From assembly GCF_022968795.1 (NCBI RefSeq), contig NZ_JALJRB010000024.1, positions 1 through 64,000 of the forward strand: 64,000 nt of DNA. The letters run 5' to 3'. Source of the DNA: Desulfatitalea alkaliphila (lineage in GTDB: Bacteria > Desulfobacterota > Desulfobacteria > Desulfobacterales > Desulfosarcinaceae). A model generated the notes under the pieces. The model did not search any database, was not told the DNA's origin, and saw only the letters and a program-made list of their open reading frames with translations. Below, piece after piece: positions 56,012 to 64,000 of the stretch (position 1 is its first letter; each line of letters starts with the position of its first letter). The position numbers and the translations under genes were made by a program.

Positions 56012-56632
56012 ATGCCGACCTGCAAGGACGAACAGGACCTGGTGGCATACGCCCGCAGGAACGGCGCAAGCGATGCGGTGATCGTTTCCACCCGCGACAT
56101 CGGTGTCGAAGACCGCTTCGCCGCCTTTTGTCGCCAACCGCAGTGCGAACAGTACGGCCGATCCATCCACTGCCCGCCCCACACCCCCGGACCGTCGGGG
56201 TTTCTAAAATGGGCCGCGGCGCACCCCCGGGCGCTCTTTTTCAAAATCGATGTCCCCTCCGCCGCCCTATTTTCCGATGAGCGGCGGCAGGTTTTTCAAC
56301 TGCTACAGGAAACCGCCGCGGCCATCGAGCACAAGGCCCTTCAAACCGGGTATCGCAAGGCCCTGGCCTTTGCCGGTGGATCTTGCAAGGCCGTTTTCTG
56401 CCATGCCGACCCGGACTGCGCGGCCCTCGCATCGCCCGCGCAATGCCGCCACCCGCAGGTGGCGCGACCCTCCATGTCCGGTTTCGGCATCGATGTGGCA
56501 AAGCTGTTCGCTATTGCCGGATGGGATATGCAATGGGAGGGCCGCCACGGCGATGGTACAACCACCCCCATGGCCAATGTCAGCGGGTTGGTGCTGCTCG
56601 AATCACGCGATGTTCAGCGGATGACGATATGA
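56012..56632 (+). CDS. DUF2284 metal-binding protein
   Basis: A 206-residue cysteine-rich cytoplasmic protein of the DUF2284 family common in anaerobes. Cysteine clusters: CRQPQCEQYGRSIHCPP and, later, GSCKAVFCHADPDCAAL then PAQCRHP. These could hold a zinc or an iron-sulfur centre. Function is unknown. AAGGAGG six bases before ATG 56012 decides the start over an earlier in-frame ATG at 55970. It is not obviously in an operon with its neighbours. Confidence 0.82.
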   Translation: MPTCKDEQDLVAYARRNGASDAVIVSTRDIGVEDRFAAFCRQPQCEQYGRSIHCPPHTPGPSGFLKWAAAHPRALFFKIDVPSAALFSDERRQVFQLLQETAAAIEHKALQTGYRKALAFAGGSCKAVFCHADPDCAALASPAQCRHPQVARPSMSGFGIDVAKLFAIAGWDMQWEGRHGDGTTTPMANVSGLVLLESRDVQRMTI

Positions 56633-56905
56633 TCGCAATGCAGGTATACAAAGAACATTCGCTCTATCGGGCGGGGAGGATGGATTGACGAGAAGGGAGA
56701 TGCGGTATAATTAAGGGTGGCCGGATGAATGGGGCTTTTATGGAAGGTGAGCGCTATGCCTCCAGTTAAGAATCCGCTGATAAAAGCCATCCGACCTGAA
56801 TCCGGGCGCTTGAAATGCGAACTTATTGTTTCACGAGCCCTTAGGGTGGGGGGTGGCCCCGGAAGCTTCTTTTAACCTTCACCTGACCGCCGCCGCGACC
56901 ATTCA

Positions 56906-59551
56906 ATGATACAACAGCGCCAATTGCTTCAATATCGGATTGTCAAATCCTTGGGCAGCGGTACGATGGGGTCGGTCTTCCTTGCGGAGGACACCCGGCT
57001 CAAGCGTATGGTGGCCATCAAGATCCTGTCCGAGACCCTGGGCGGCGATCCGGCGGCTTTGGCCCGCTTTCGCGTGGAGGCCGAGGCCGCGGCGCGGCTC
57101 AACCATCCGGGCATCGCCACGGTGTATGCCGTGGAGGAGACCGATGGGATTGCCTTCATTGTGATGGAGTATGTGAAGGGCAAGCCGCTCAAGGATCTTT
57201 TGCCCAGGGGCGGCCTGGATCTGTCGCTTTTTTTCAAGTACTTCATCCCTATTTGCGATGCGCTGGCCCACGCCCACGAGAACGGCATCATTCACCGCGA
57301 CATCAAGCCGGCGAACATCATCGTCACACCGGAAGGGCTGCCCAAGTTGCTCGATTTCGGGCTGGCGCGCATCCAGCGGGAGGCGCGGGGCACGGCGCCC
57401 GAACTGACCCAGGTGGGTACGGTGATGGGCTCGCCGTCTTACATGAGCCCGGAGCAGGCATCGGGGCAAACCTTGGACCAGCGCAGCGATCTGTTCAGCC
57501 TGGGGGTGGTGATGTGGGAGGCGTTGTGCGGCGAAAAGCCTTTCCGGGGTGCCAATTTTCAGCAGCTGCTGGCGGTTCTGACCCGCGACGAGGCCGAGCC
57601 CATCGAAACGCGCCGGCCCGGGCTTCCGCCCCTGCTGGCCCACGTTCTCGGTAAATGTCTGGCAAAGGATCCGCGCAACCGTTATCAGACCGCACGGGAC
57701 ATTTGGAACGATCTGCGGGCGGCCGCATCCCAGAAGCCGGTGACAGGGGCCGCCACTGCCGTCCCGGCGCGGGTCGCCGCCGGCCGGTGGCGGGGCATGG
57801 CCATCGCAGGGGTTGCTTTGCTCCTCCTCGCCCTTGCCCTTGCCTCCTGGCGGGTGTTTTACTTTCAGCCCGGGCCGGCACCGGCCGTCCCGCGCACCTT
57901 TCGCATACCCATGGTCGCAATGGAGGGGGGCTATGCCGGCGGCGCTGCGGCGATATCTCCCGATGGCCGCATGATCGCCTATGTGCAGGAAGAAATTCTG
58001 CGCGTGATGGACCTTGAAAGCGGCGCGGATTGGGCCATTGACGATGCCCGTGAGGTTTGCGAGCAACCCTTCTGGTCTCCGGACAGCCGGTATATCGGCT
58101 ATCTCACGGAAATGGGCAGGTATCTGCGCAAGACTCCGCCGAAAGGCGGCGGCAGCACCTTGATTTGCGCGGTGCCCGGTTGGGGGTTCGCCGGCAGCGC
58201 CACCTGGGGCGGCCGGGGACAAATCGTCTTCGATGTGTGGGGCGGCGACTGGACCCGGGCCATGGGTCTGATGCGGGTCTCCCAGGACGGCGGAACACCC
58301 GAAAAACATCTTCTTCCGGAGACAACGCCGGGTGTGACCCACCAAAACCCGAGCTACCTTCCCGACGGTCAAACCCTGCTGCTCATCGCCGTGACGCCGG
58401 ATGGCGCTTCCGAACTGCAAATCGCGGCCGATGGCGACCCGCGATCCCTGATGCGCTGTGAGGGGGAGATCTGTTCCAATCCGATCTACTCGTCCTCCGG
58501 GCACATCTTTTATCAACGCGGGTTGGCAGGCGATTTTACCATTTGGGCCCTGCCTTTTTCCGCCGCCGGGGGCAAGGCGACCGGCGAGCCATTCCTGGCG
58601 GCGGTGGACGCCGTGTGGCCCAGCAGCGCCGCCGACGGCACTTTCGTCTATCTGGAAGCCTCTGCCACGAGCCAGGAGATCGTCTGGGTCGACCGCAAGG
58701 GGGAGGTGCAATCGTCCATCGGCAAGCCGCTCGCCGCCACCCAGATCGGCAGCATCGCCCTTTCGCCCGACGGCCGCATGCTGGCCATGGATGCCTTCCA
58801 AAAAAGCTTTGAAGACATTTGGATGATCGATACCCAGCGCGGTGTCCGGACGCGGTTCACCTTCGCGGCGGCGCGGGATGCGGAACCCGCATGGATGGAT
58901 GACAGAACCCTGCTTTTTACTTCGGAAAGAGATGGTGCGAGCGAAATCTTCCGCAAAAGCATGGACCCGGAAGCTTCGCCGCAACGCTTGGTGGGCGCGG
59001 AAGCGGCCCATCCGCACTGGTCGGCGGCGGCCGGCGCGGTCGCCTTTCATATGATCACTCCTCGCACGGGGCGCGACATTTACTATCAACCCCTTGCAGT
59101 AAAATCGCCCGCGGATGATGCGCAGCCGGTGCTGTTTCTGGGAACCCCCTTCGATGAAGCCATGCCGCAGATTTCCCCCGACGGCAAACACCTGGCCTTC
59201 ATGTCCAACCGGTCGGGCAAATGGGAGGTGTACCTGCGGCCTTTCCCCGAGGGCGCGGGCGAATGGCAGGTGTCGATGGACGGCGGCGGGTATCCGCGGT
59301 GGCACCCCAAGGGCGCCGAACTTTTCTATGCCACCAAAACCGGATTGATGAGCGTCAAGGTGGCCACCCGTCCCGCCATCGGCCTGGCGGCCCCGGTCAA
59401 GTTGTTCGACTGGAAGCACCTGGGTCTCTATTTGGTGCGGCGCTACGACACGCACTCCGACGGCAGCCGGTTCGCCGTGGTACGGGAAATCGGCGCCGAA
59501 GCGCCGGCTCTCGTCATTGCGCAGCATTGGGCCGCAAGGCGCAACAATTGA
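56906..59551 (+). CDS. Receptor-type Ser/Thr protein kinase with beta-propeller sensor
   Basis: An 881-residue PknB-like kinase. Kinase domain at about residues 8-275: glycine loop GSGTMGSVF, ATP lysine Lys39, Glu60, catalytic HRDIKPAN with Asp132, DFG at 150-152 and SPEQ. One membrane helix at about 298-317 links it to an extracytoplasmic domain of repeated TolB/PD40-type blades (SPDGRMIAYV, SPDSRYIGYL, LPDGQTLLLI, SPDGRMLAMD, SPDGKHLAFM), giving a beta-propeller. It would sense a periplasmic ligand and phosphorylate cytoplasmic targets. No cognate phosphatase is near. The Shine-Dalgarno is poor. Confidence 0.92.
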   Translation: MIQQRQLLQYRIVKSLGSGTMGSVFLAEDTRLKRMVAIKILSETLGGDPAALARFRVEAEAAARLNHPGIATVYAVEETDGIAFIVMEYVKGKPLKDLLPRGGLDLSLFFKYFIPICDALAHAHENGIIHRDIKPANIIVTPEGLPKLLDFGLARIQREARGTAPELTQVGTVMGSPSYMSPEQASGQTLDQRSDLFSLGVVMWEALCGEKPFRGANFQQLLAVLTRDEAEPIETRRPGLPPLLAHVLGKCLAKDPRNRYQTARDIWNDLRAAASQKPVTGAATAVPARVAAGRWRGMAIAGVALLLLALALASWRVFYFQPGPAPAVPRTFRIPMVAMEGGYAGGAAAISPDGRMIAYVQEEILRVMDLESGADWAIDDAREVCEQPFWSPDSRYIGYLTEMGRYLRKTPPKGGGSTLICAVPGWGFAGSATWGGRGQIVFDVWGGDWTRAMGLMRVSQDGGTPEKHLLPETTPGVTHQNPSYLPDGQTLLLIAVTPDGASELQIAADGDPRSLMRCEGEICSNPIYSSSGHIFYQRGLAGDFTIWALPFSAAGGKATGEPFLAAVDAVWPSSAADGTFVYLEASATSQEIVWVDRKGEVQSSIGKPLAATQIGSIALSPDGRMLAMDAFQKSFEDIWMIDTQRGVRTRFTFAAARDAEPAWMDDRTLLFTSERDGASEIFRKSMDPEASPQRLVGAEAAHPHWSAAAGAVAFHMITPRTGRDIYYQPLAVKSPADDAQPVLFLGTPFDEAMPQISPDGKHLAFMSNRSGKWEVYLRPFPEGAGEWQVSMDGGGYPRWHPKGAELFYATKTGLMSVKVATRPAIGLAAPVKLFDWKHLGLYLVRRYDTHSDGSRFAVVREIGAEAPALVIAQHWAARRNN

Positions 59552-59682
59552 AACGGCCCGTTCCAAGGCACCGCTGCCGGTTGGCGCCGCACCATGCCCG
59601 CGGCGCGGATGCGATCGCGATTTTTCGCAGCTGCTTGACTTGAGTCAAGGCATGCAACAGCGGATCAGTGAATACTGACACC

Positions 59683-59877
59683 ATGAAAACGACATCCAAA
59701 ACCATCGAAACACTGCGCAATCGCCTGGCCCGGGTGGAATCCGAACTGGCCGAAGCCCAGCGGCGGATGCCTGCCCACTCGATCAAGCCGCCCCAGATGG
59801 CAGCCCTGCTGGCGCTGGAGGACGAGCGCGACACGTTGCTGGAACAAATCAAATCTATTGGGGACGGCGACCCATGA
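59683..59877 (+). CDS. Small coiled-coil protein
   Basis: A 64-residue protein that is mostly charged helix with heptads (TLRNRLARVESELAEAQRR and ALEDERDTLLEQI). An in-frame GTG five codons upstream (59668) is possible. Its last codons overlap the start of the DUF3786 gene by 4 bases (ATGA), suggesting co-translation. Function unknown. Confidence 0.6.
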   Translation: MKTTSKTIETLRNRLARVESELAEAQRRMPAHSIKPPQMAALLALEDERDTLLEQIKSIGDGDP

Positions 59878-60455
59878 AGTCCGTAGCGACGCGCGCAGCG
59901 GCGCCGTGCGAACCGCTGGTCCGTTTTTTCGACCGGCACTACCGACGCCATGGCGACCGGTGGCTCGATCAGGACGGCTGCGCTCCAACGGAAATGGTCG
60001 ACCTCCTGCTCCGCCGCCTGCCGGCCGCCGCGCCGGAGGAAGAGATCGACCGCGGCGACTGGTGTTCGTTCCGCGAGCTGCCCGGAGCAGGCCCCCTGGC
60101 CGTCAACTTCGCCAACAACACCCACAAAACCATTGCCCAGCACTTCGGCGCCGACCTGCCCGCCCTGGATCGTGCCGTGGCCGCCCTCGACGGCCAACCG
60201 GAATCGGACCCCGGCTACGACCGTCGCTATCGTTTCCAGGCCTTGCCCGATGTCTGCCTGGTGCTGCTCTACAACAGTCCGGACGATCTGTTCACCGCCC
60301 AGGCCAATTTGCTCTTCCAGCGCAGCTCCCAACACCGTCATCCCATCCGCGATCTCTTCATCCTGGGCACCTATCTCACCGGGCGTCTGGTGGGGCAAAC
60401 GAAAACAGGAGGCGACTGCGATGCGCTGTCTGGTGGTGACGGCCCACCCCCTTGA
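59874..60455 (+). CDS. DUF3786 protein
   Basis: A 193-residue protein matching the DUF3786 pattern: an early FNNTHK-like segment (NFANNTHKTI), the core LPDVCLVLLYNSPDDLFTAQANLLFQ, and a C-terminal ILGTYLTGRLVG. Such proteins occur in anaerobes, often near corrinoid or iron-sulfur proteins, but the role is unknown. It overlaps both neighbours: 4 bases with the small coiled-coil gene, 35 bases with the quinone-reductase gene. Confidence 0.7.
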   Translation: MKSVATRAAAPCEPLVRFFDRHYRRHGDRWLDQDGCAPTEMVDLLLRRLPAAAPEEEIDRGDWCSFRELPGAGPLAVNFANNTHKTIAQHFGADLPALDRAVAALDGQPESDPGYDRRYRFQALPDVCLVLLYNSPDDLFTAQANLLFQRSSQHRHPIRDLFILGTYLTGRLVGQTKTGGDCDALSGGDGPPP

Positions 60456-61011
60456 GGAAAGTCTCTGCGCCACACTGACCCGGCGGGTGGTCCGGCGGTT
60501 GACCGAACGCGGCCACGATGTGGTGCTGGAAGACCTCTATGCGGAGCGGTTCGATGCCGCCATGACCGTAACCGAGCGCGCCGGCTATTACGAGGGGACC
60601 TACGACACCAAAGCGGTCCAATCCCAAGTGACCCGCCTGCTCCGCAGCCAGGCCATCGTCTTCGTCTTTCCCACCTGGTGGTTCGGCTGCCCGGCGGTGC
60701 TCAAAGGTTGGTTCGACCGGGTGTGGGTTCCCGGCGTGGCCGACGACCACTCCGCCGGCTTCGGACCGATCAAGCCCCGCCTGCATCGCCTGCGCGAAAC
60801 GCTGGTCGTCACCACCCTCGGAGCCCCCTGGTGGGTCGACCGGCTGATTCTGTGGCAGCCGCTCAAACGGGTGCTCAGGACCGCCATCATCAAGCCCTGC
60901 GCCCCCCGCTGCCGCTTCAGAATGGTATCTCTCTACAAAAGCGAATCGCTTACCTCGGCACAAGTGGACCGCTTCTGGGCACGAATCGAGACACACCTGA
61001 ATCGGTGGTAG
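60421..61011 (+). CDS. Flavodoxin-fold NAD(P)H:quinone oxidoreductase
   Basis: A 196-residue flavoprotein of the NQO1/KefF/MdaB group. It starts MRCLVVTAHPLEESLC (flavin phosphate region) and has the core FVFPTWWFGCPAVLKGWFDRVW, characteristic of two-electron quinone reductases. AGGAGG eight bases before ATG 60421 supports a start inside the DUF3786 frame, an overlap of 35 bases. Substrate could be a quinone, azo or nitro compound. Confidence 0.88.
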   Translation: MRCLVVTAHPLEESLCATLTRRVVRRLTERGHDVVLEDLYAERFDAAMTVTERAGYYEGTYDTKAVQSQVTRLLRSQAIVFVFPTWWFGCPAVLKGWFDRVWVPGVADDHSAGFGPIKPRLHRLRETLVVTTLGAPWWVDRLILWQPLKRVLRTAIIKPCAPRCRFRMVSLYKSESLTSAQVDRFWARIETHLNRW

Positions 61012-61056
61012 CGCCCGGAGGAACGCGGCCCTCTTTTTTCTTTGCGAAAAATTTTC

Positions 61057-61086
61057 TTGACGGCAGAAACAACCTGCGCTTACACT
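61057..61086 (+). promoter_or_regulatory. Promoter of the TetR-ThDP enzyme operon
   Basis: TTGACG (61057-61062, 5 of 6), 18-bp spacer, TACACT (61081-61086, 4 of 6). Start point near 61093, inside the palindrome. Confidence 0.6.
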
Positions 61087-61106
61087 ATGACTGACTGGTC
61101 AGTCAT
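61087..61106. promoter_or_regulatory. Palindromic operator for the TetR at 61125
   Basis: ATGACTGAC-TG-GTCAGTCAT, two perfect 9-base half-sites around 2 bases. It starts right after the -10 box and ends 18 bases before the TetR ATG, so a bound dimer would block initiation. Confidence 0.75.
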
Positions 61107-61124
61107 AATCGTGCAGGAGGCAAT

Positions 61125-61820
61125 ATGCCCAAGAATACCCTTTATAAAATTGCGACGGACAAACGGGAGCGGCTGTTGCGCGAAGCGGCCCGGATGTTCG
61201 CCGAGCGGGGACTGAACCAGACCGACATGGCCGCTCTGGCCGCGCGGGCGGGCATTGCCAAAGGCTCGCTCTACAACTATTTCGACAGCAAGGAAGAGCT
61301 CTACCTTTACGTTTGTCGGGACGGCCTGGAGCGTTCCCGGCAGGCGGTTTACGGTACCATGGATCCCGCCTGGGACGTGTACCGCCAGGTGGATCACATT
61401 TTCCGTAACGGCGCGGCGTTCGTTGCCGACCACCCCGAATACCTGATCCTCTATACGAACGTCGCCTCCGCCGGCATGACACGCTTTTCCGAGCAACTGT
61501 CCCGGGAGGTGGAGAATTATACCGCCGATCACCTCAAGCAGGTGCTCCAGCGGGACATGGCGGCGGGCATCGTCCGGGACGACCTGGACGTGAACCTGGC
61601 CGCCTTTGCCATCAACAGCATTTACATTGTTTTCATGACCTCCCTGGTGCCCGGCCATTTCCAGATCCGATTGCGCGAGTATCTGGAAATCACCGGGGAG
61701 CTGGATCCACCGGTCGTAACGACACTCATCGACCGCACCACCGCAATGATCCACCGCATGCTGCGGCCGATCCGGGCAGAAGAACGTCCCCAAACACTAA
61801 GAAGAGGAGGTGCTTCATGA
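61125..61820 (+). CDS. TetR-family regulator of ThDP enzyme/BASS operon
   Basis: A 231-residue TetR repressor with helix-turn-helix QTDMAALAARAGIAKGSLYNYF. It is the first gene of an operon, and its ATG lies a few bases after GCAGGAGG. A palindrome overlaps the start point, indicating autorepression. Its last four bases overlap the start of the ThDP enzyme. The inducer is unknown, perhaps a substrate of that enzyme. Confidence 0.92.
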   Translation: MPKNTLYKIATDKRERLLREAARMFAERGLNQTDMAALAARAGIAKGSLYNYFDSKEELYLYVCRDGLERSRQAVYGTMDPAWDVYRQVDHIFRNGAAFVADHPEYLILYTNVASAGMTRFSEQLSREVENYTADHLKQVLQRDMAAGIVRDDLDVNLAAFAINSIYIVFMTSLVPGHFQIRLREYLEITGELDPPVVTTLIDRTTAMIHRMLRPIRAEERPQTLRRGGAS

Positions 61821-63586
61821 CCAGCTCAAAGGAAACCGCCACGGGCGGTCAGATCATCGCTAAAATGCTCAAGGCCGAAGGAGTCGACAAGTTCTTCGGC
61901 ATCGTCGACGGTACCTATCTGCAGTTGTTCGCCCATTGCGTGGAAGAGGGCATGCAGATGATCACCCCGCGCCACGAGGCGGTGGCGGCCCATATGGCCG
62001 GCGCCTATGCCCGCATGAGCGGCAAGCTGGGGGTGTGCATCGCCAGCAACGGTCCGGGGGTGGCCAACATGCTGGCCGGGGTGGCGGTGGAGAATGTGGA
62101 GGGCAACCGGGTGCTGCTGATCACCAGTTCGCGGCGCACCGGCATCGCCTACCCGGACAGGGGCGGCGCTTACCAATGCTTCGATCATGTGGGGGTGATC
62201 CGCGCCATGGCAAAGTGGTCTGCCACCTGCGCTTATGCCGAGCGGATCCCCGAACTGCTGCGCACGGCCCTGCGCCAATGCTACCAGGGGCGGCCCGGCG
62301 TGGTGCACCTGGACGTGCCGGAAAACCTGATCAACGGGCCCTGCCCGACGGTGCCCATCCAGCAACCCTCCCAGTACCGCAACACCCGCCCCCTGGCGCC
62401 CCTGCCGGAACTGGTCGACCGGGCGGCGGACCTGCTGGCCAAGGCCAAGCTGCCCATGATCCACGCCGGCAGCGGCATCATCCACGCCGGCGCCTTCGCC
62501 GCGCTGCGCGAAACGGCCGAGCTGCTCCACGCACCGGTGACCACCTCCTGGGCCGGTCGCGGGGTGCTGGACGAACGTCATGAGCTGGCCTGGCCCATGG
62601 TGCACATCGAGGCCAACACCGCCCTGCGCAACAGAGCCGATGTGTGCCTTTGCCTGGGCTCCGACCTGGGCGAAACCGACTGGTGGGGCAAGGCCCCCTA
62701 CTGGGCCAAAACCGCCGACCAGATCTTCATCCAGGTGGATATCGACGAATCGCGCCTGGCCCGCAACCGTCCCAACGACGTGGCCATCGTGGCCGACGCA
62801 GGGCTGTTCCTGCAACTGCTCACAGACGCCCTGCGCACACGCAGCGGCGCCATGGATCTGGCGGCGCGCCAGACCCGGGTGGTGGAACTGGCGGACCAGC
62901 TGGCCAAGGACCGCGCCGCCCTGGACCAGATGCTGGAAGTGCCGGCCGAGCCCATGATCTCCTGCCACGTGCCCCACATCTGCCGCCAAACGTTCGCCGA
63001 CGACGCCGTGGTGGTGTTCGACGGCGGCAACACCGCCGTCTGGGGCAATTTCTACACCGCCTTGCTCACCCCCAACACCCAGCTGAGCACCCCTCACATG
63101 GGCCACCTGGGCGCCGGCGTGGGCCAGGCCCTGGGCGCGGCCGCCGCCCGGCCCGACAAGCAGGTCTACTGCCTGATCGGCGACGGTGCCATGGGCTTCA
63201 ACATGCAGGAGATCGAAACCGCCGTGCGCTGCAACTACAAGGTGATCTTCCTGGTGCTGGTCGACAAGGCGTGGGGCATGGTCAAGATCAACCAGATGTT
63301 CGCCCTCGAGCCGGTCAAGGAGATGTTCCAGACCGCCCTGGGTGAAGACCGCAAGGGCACCATCAACACCGACCTGGGCGAGATCGCCTGGGATCGGCTG
63401 GCCGAGTCCATGGGGGCCTTCGGCGCCCGCGCCGATTCGCCCGAATCCTTGCGCGACGCCCTCACCCGTGCCCTGGCCGCCGGCAAATGCGCCGTGATCC
63501 ACTGCGACGTCAATGCCGAAGCCCACATGATGGCCCCCGGCCTGATGCACTTCAAAGCCATGCACCAGGAACCGGAAGGCGAATAA
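61817..63586 (+). CDS. Thiamine-diphosphate enzyme (acetolactate synthase/2-oxoacid decarboxylase-like)
   Basis: A 589-residue three-domain ThDP enzyme of the IlvB/POX/oxalyl-CoA decarboxylase superfamily. The N-terminal PYR domain has the activating Glu54 in PRHEAVAAHMA. The central domain has LPMIHAGSGIIHAG. The C-terminal PP domain has the ThDP/Mg motif GDGAMGFNMQEIETAV near residue 455. True acetolactate synthase usually has an ilvN partner, which is absent, so 2-hydroxyacyl-CoA lyase, oxalyl-CoA decarboxylase-like or sulfo-substrate reactions are possible. GAGGAGG precedes the ATG. It shares the TetR transcript, and a BASS transporter follows. Confidence 0.88.
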   Translation: MTSSKETATGGQIIAKMLKAEGVDKFFGIVDGTYLQLFAHCVEEGMQMITPRHEAVAAHMAGAYARMSGKLGVCIASNGPGVANMLAGVAVENVEGNRVLLITSSRRTGIAYPDRGGAYQCFDHVGVIRAMAKWSATCAYAERIPELLRTALRQCYQGRPGVVHLDVPENLINGPCPTVPIQQPSQYRNTRPLAPLPELVDRAADLLAKAKLPMIHAGSGIIHAGAFAALRETAELLHAPVTTSWAGRGVLDERHELAWPMVHIEANTALRNRADVCLCLGSDLGETDWWGKAPYWAKTADQIFIQVDIDESRLARNRPNDVAIVADAGLFLQLLTDALRTRSGAMDLAARQTRVVELADQLAKDRAALDQMLEVPAEPMISCHVPHICRQTFADDAVVVFDGGNTAVWGNFYTALLTPNTQLSTPHMGHLGAGVGQALGAAAARPDKQVYCLIGDGAMGFNMQEIETAVRCNYKVIFLVLVDKAWGMVKINQMFALEPVKEMFQTALGEDRKGTINTDLGEIAWDRLAESMGAFGARADSPESLRDALTRALAAGKCAVIHCDVNAEAHMMAPGLMHFKAMHQEPEGE

Positions 63587-63650
63587 CTCGAAAAGGCATC
63601 AGAGCATCATTGGAACAAGCGCATGAAAGGAACCAAACCTCCACTTAACC

Positions 63651-63667
63651 ACTTAACACTTAAAACT
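63651..63667 (-). repeat. A/T-rich dispersed repeat, short inverted copy 4
   Basis: ACTTAACACTTAAAACT, the 17-base end of the repeat seen at 50487-50511, lies in the gap before the BASS gene. A short GGCCGGC hairpin lies next to it (63673-63689). Confidence 0.6.
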
Positions 63668-63701
63668 GAAAACGGCCGGCGCAGCCGGCCCCGGAGGTCC
63701 C

Positions 63702-64000
63702 ATGGACGCAGCCGCCATCGATCAGATCCGCCTCAACTTCAATGAAAGTGGTCTCCTGGCGCTCAACGCGGTCATCGGCCTGATGATGTACGGCATGGCG
63801 CTGGATATGAAACTGGAGGACTTCAAACGGGTGATCCGATCGCCCAAGGGGCCGGCCATCGGCCTGGGCGCGCAGTTCATCCTGCTGCCGGCCTTCACCT
63901 TCCTGCTCACCCTGGTGCTGCCCGTGACCGCCTCCATGGCCCTGGGCATGATGCTGGTGGCTTCCTGCCCGGGGGGCAATCTCTCCAATGTGATGACCTA
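63702..64000 (+). CDS. BASS-family (bile acid:sodium symporter-like) transporter, cut by window end
   Basis: The first 99 residues of a membrane transporter. A short amphipathic start is followed by hydrophobic segments, with the family motif near ASCPGGNLSNVMTY and ALDMKLEDFKRVIRSPKG, both typical of BASS/SBF carriers that take up organic anions with sodium. CCGGAGG precedes the ATG. Following the ThDP enzyme by 115 bases, it probably imports a substrate for it. The 3' end lies outside the window. Confidence 0.85.
   Translation, partial: MDAAAIDQIRLNFNESGLLALNAVIGLMMYGMALDMKLEDFKRVIRSPKGPAIGLGAQFILLPAFTFLLTLVLPVTASMALGMMLVASCPGGNLSNVMT

Noticed and set aside
56903-59566. 887-residue minus-strand frame opposite the Ser/Thr kinase
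   Set aside because: The plus strand encodes an intact kinase-propeller protein; the antisense frame is composition shadow.

Overview
The window is GC-rich (third codon positions mostly G or C), densely coded and chromosomal. It looks like an anaerobic sulfate-reducing member of the Desulfobacterota, close to Desulfosarcina/Desulfococcus. The reasons are a tetraheme class III cytochrome c3, a glutaryl-CoA dehydrogenase resembling the non-decarboxylating enzyme of Desulfococcus multivorans, several acyl-CoA catabolism operons including a fused B12-dependent isobutyryl-CoA mutase, and DUF2284/DUF3786 proteins. This is inferred from protein content. No rRNA, tRNA, CRISPR array, integrase or complete insertion sequence was found.

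Layout. 0.3-5.1 kb: an isopropylmalate/tartrate-type dehydrogenase, an M1 aminopeptidase on the opposite strand, and an anchored protein of unknown function. 5.2-20.9 kb (minus strand): ilvE, galU, then a tightly overlapping glycogen/alpha-glucan operon of a GT4-like glycosyltransferase, a fused GH13-GH133 debranching enzyme, glgP, glgA, a eukaryotic-type glgB and an ABC-F ATPase. No glgC is present. 21.6-26.0 kb (plus): thiolase, glutaryl-CoA dehydrogenase and ettA. 26.1-32.2 kb (minus): a six-gene unit of TetR, acyl-CoA dehydrogenase, enoyl-CoA hydratase, HMG-CoA-lyase-like protein, XRE-cupin regulator and an unrecognised 550-residue protein. It faces a second TetR gene and the icmF mutase (32.5-36.5 kb, plus). 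37-42.4 kb: a small beta-rich protein, cytochrome c3, tatB-tatC, mltA-moaC-moaE-like and a divergent SDR. 42.4-49.8 kb (minus): the branched-chain amino-acid ABC transporter livKHMGF and an RND/MMPL exporter. 50.6-55.7 kb: a divergent FGGY kinase/glpD and alkyl-DHAP-synthase-like gene set, which suggests ether-lipid chemistry. 56.0-64.0 kb (plus): DUF2284, a receptor-type Ser/Thr kinase with a beta-propeller, a DUF3786 unit with a flavodoxin-fold quinone reductase, and an autoregulated TetR-ThDP-enzyme-BASS transporter operon cut by the window end.

The catabolic parts fit together. Acyl-CoA dehydrogenases, hydratase, lyase, mutase and thiolase would funnel branched or dicarboxylic acyl-CoAs to acetyl-CoA, while the glycogen operon would handle carbon storage.

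The most unusual non-coding region is 49.8-50.57 kb. It holds a 29-bp perfect inverted repeat enclosing a roughly 185-nt cruciform, flanked by copies of an A/T-rich repeat that recurs at 55.8 and 63.65 kb. A diverged copy of part of this region appears to lie at the very start of the window.
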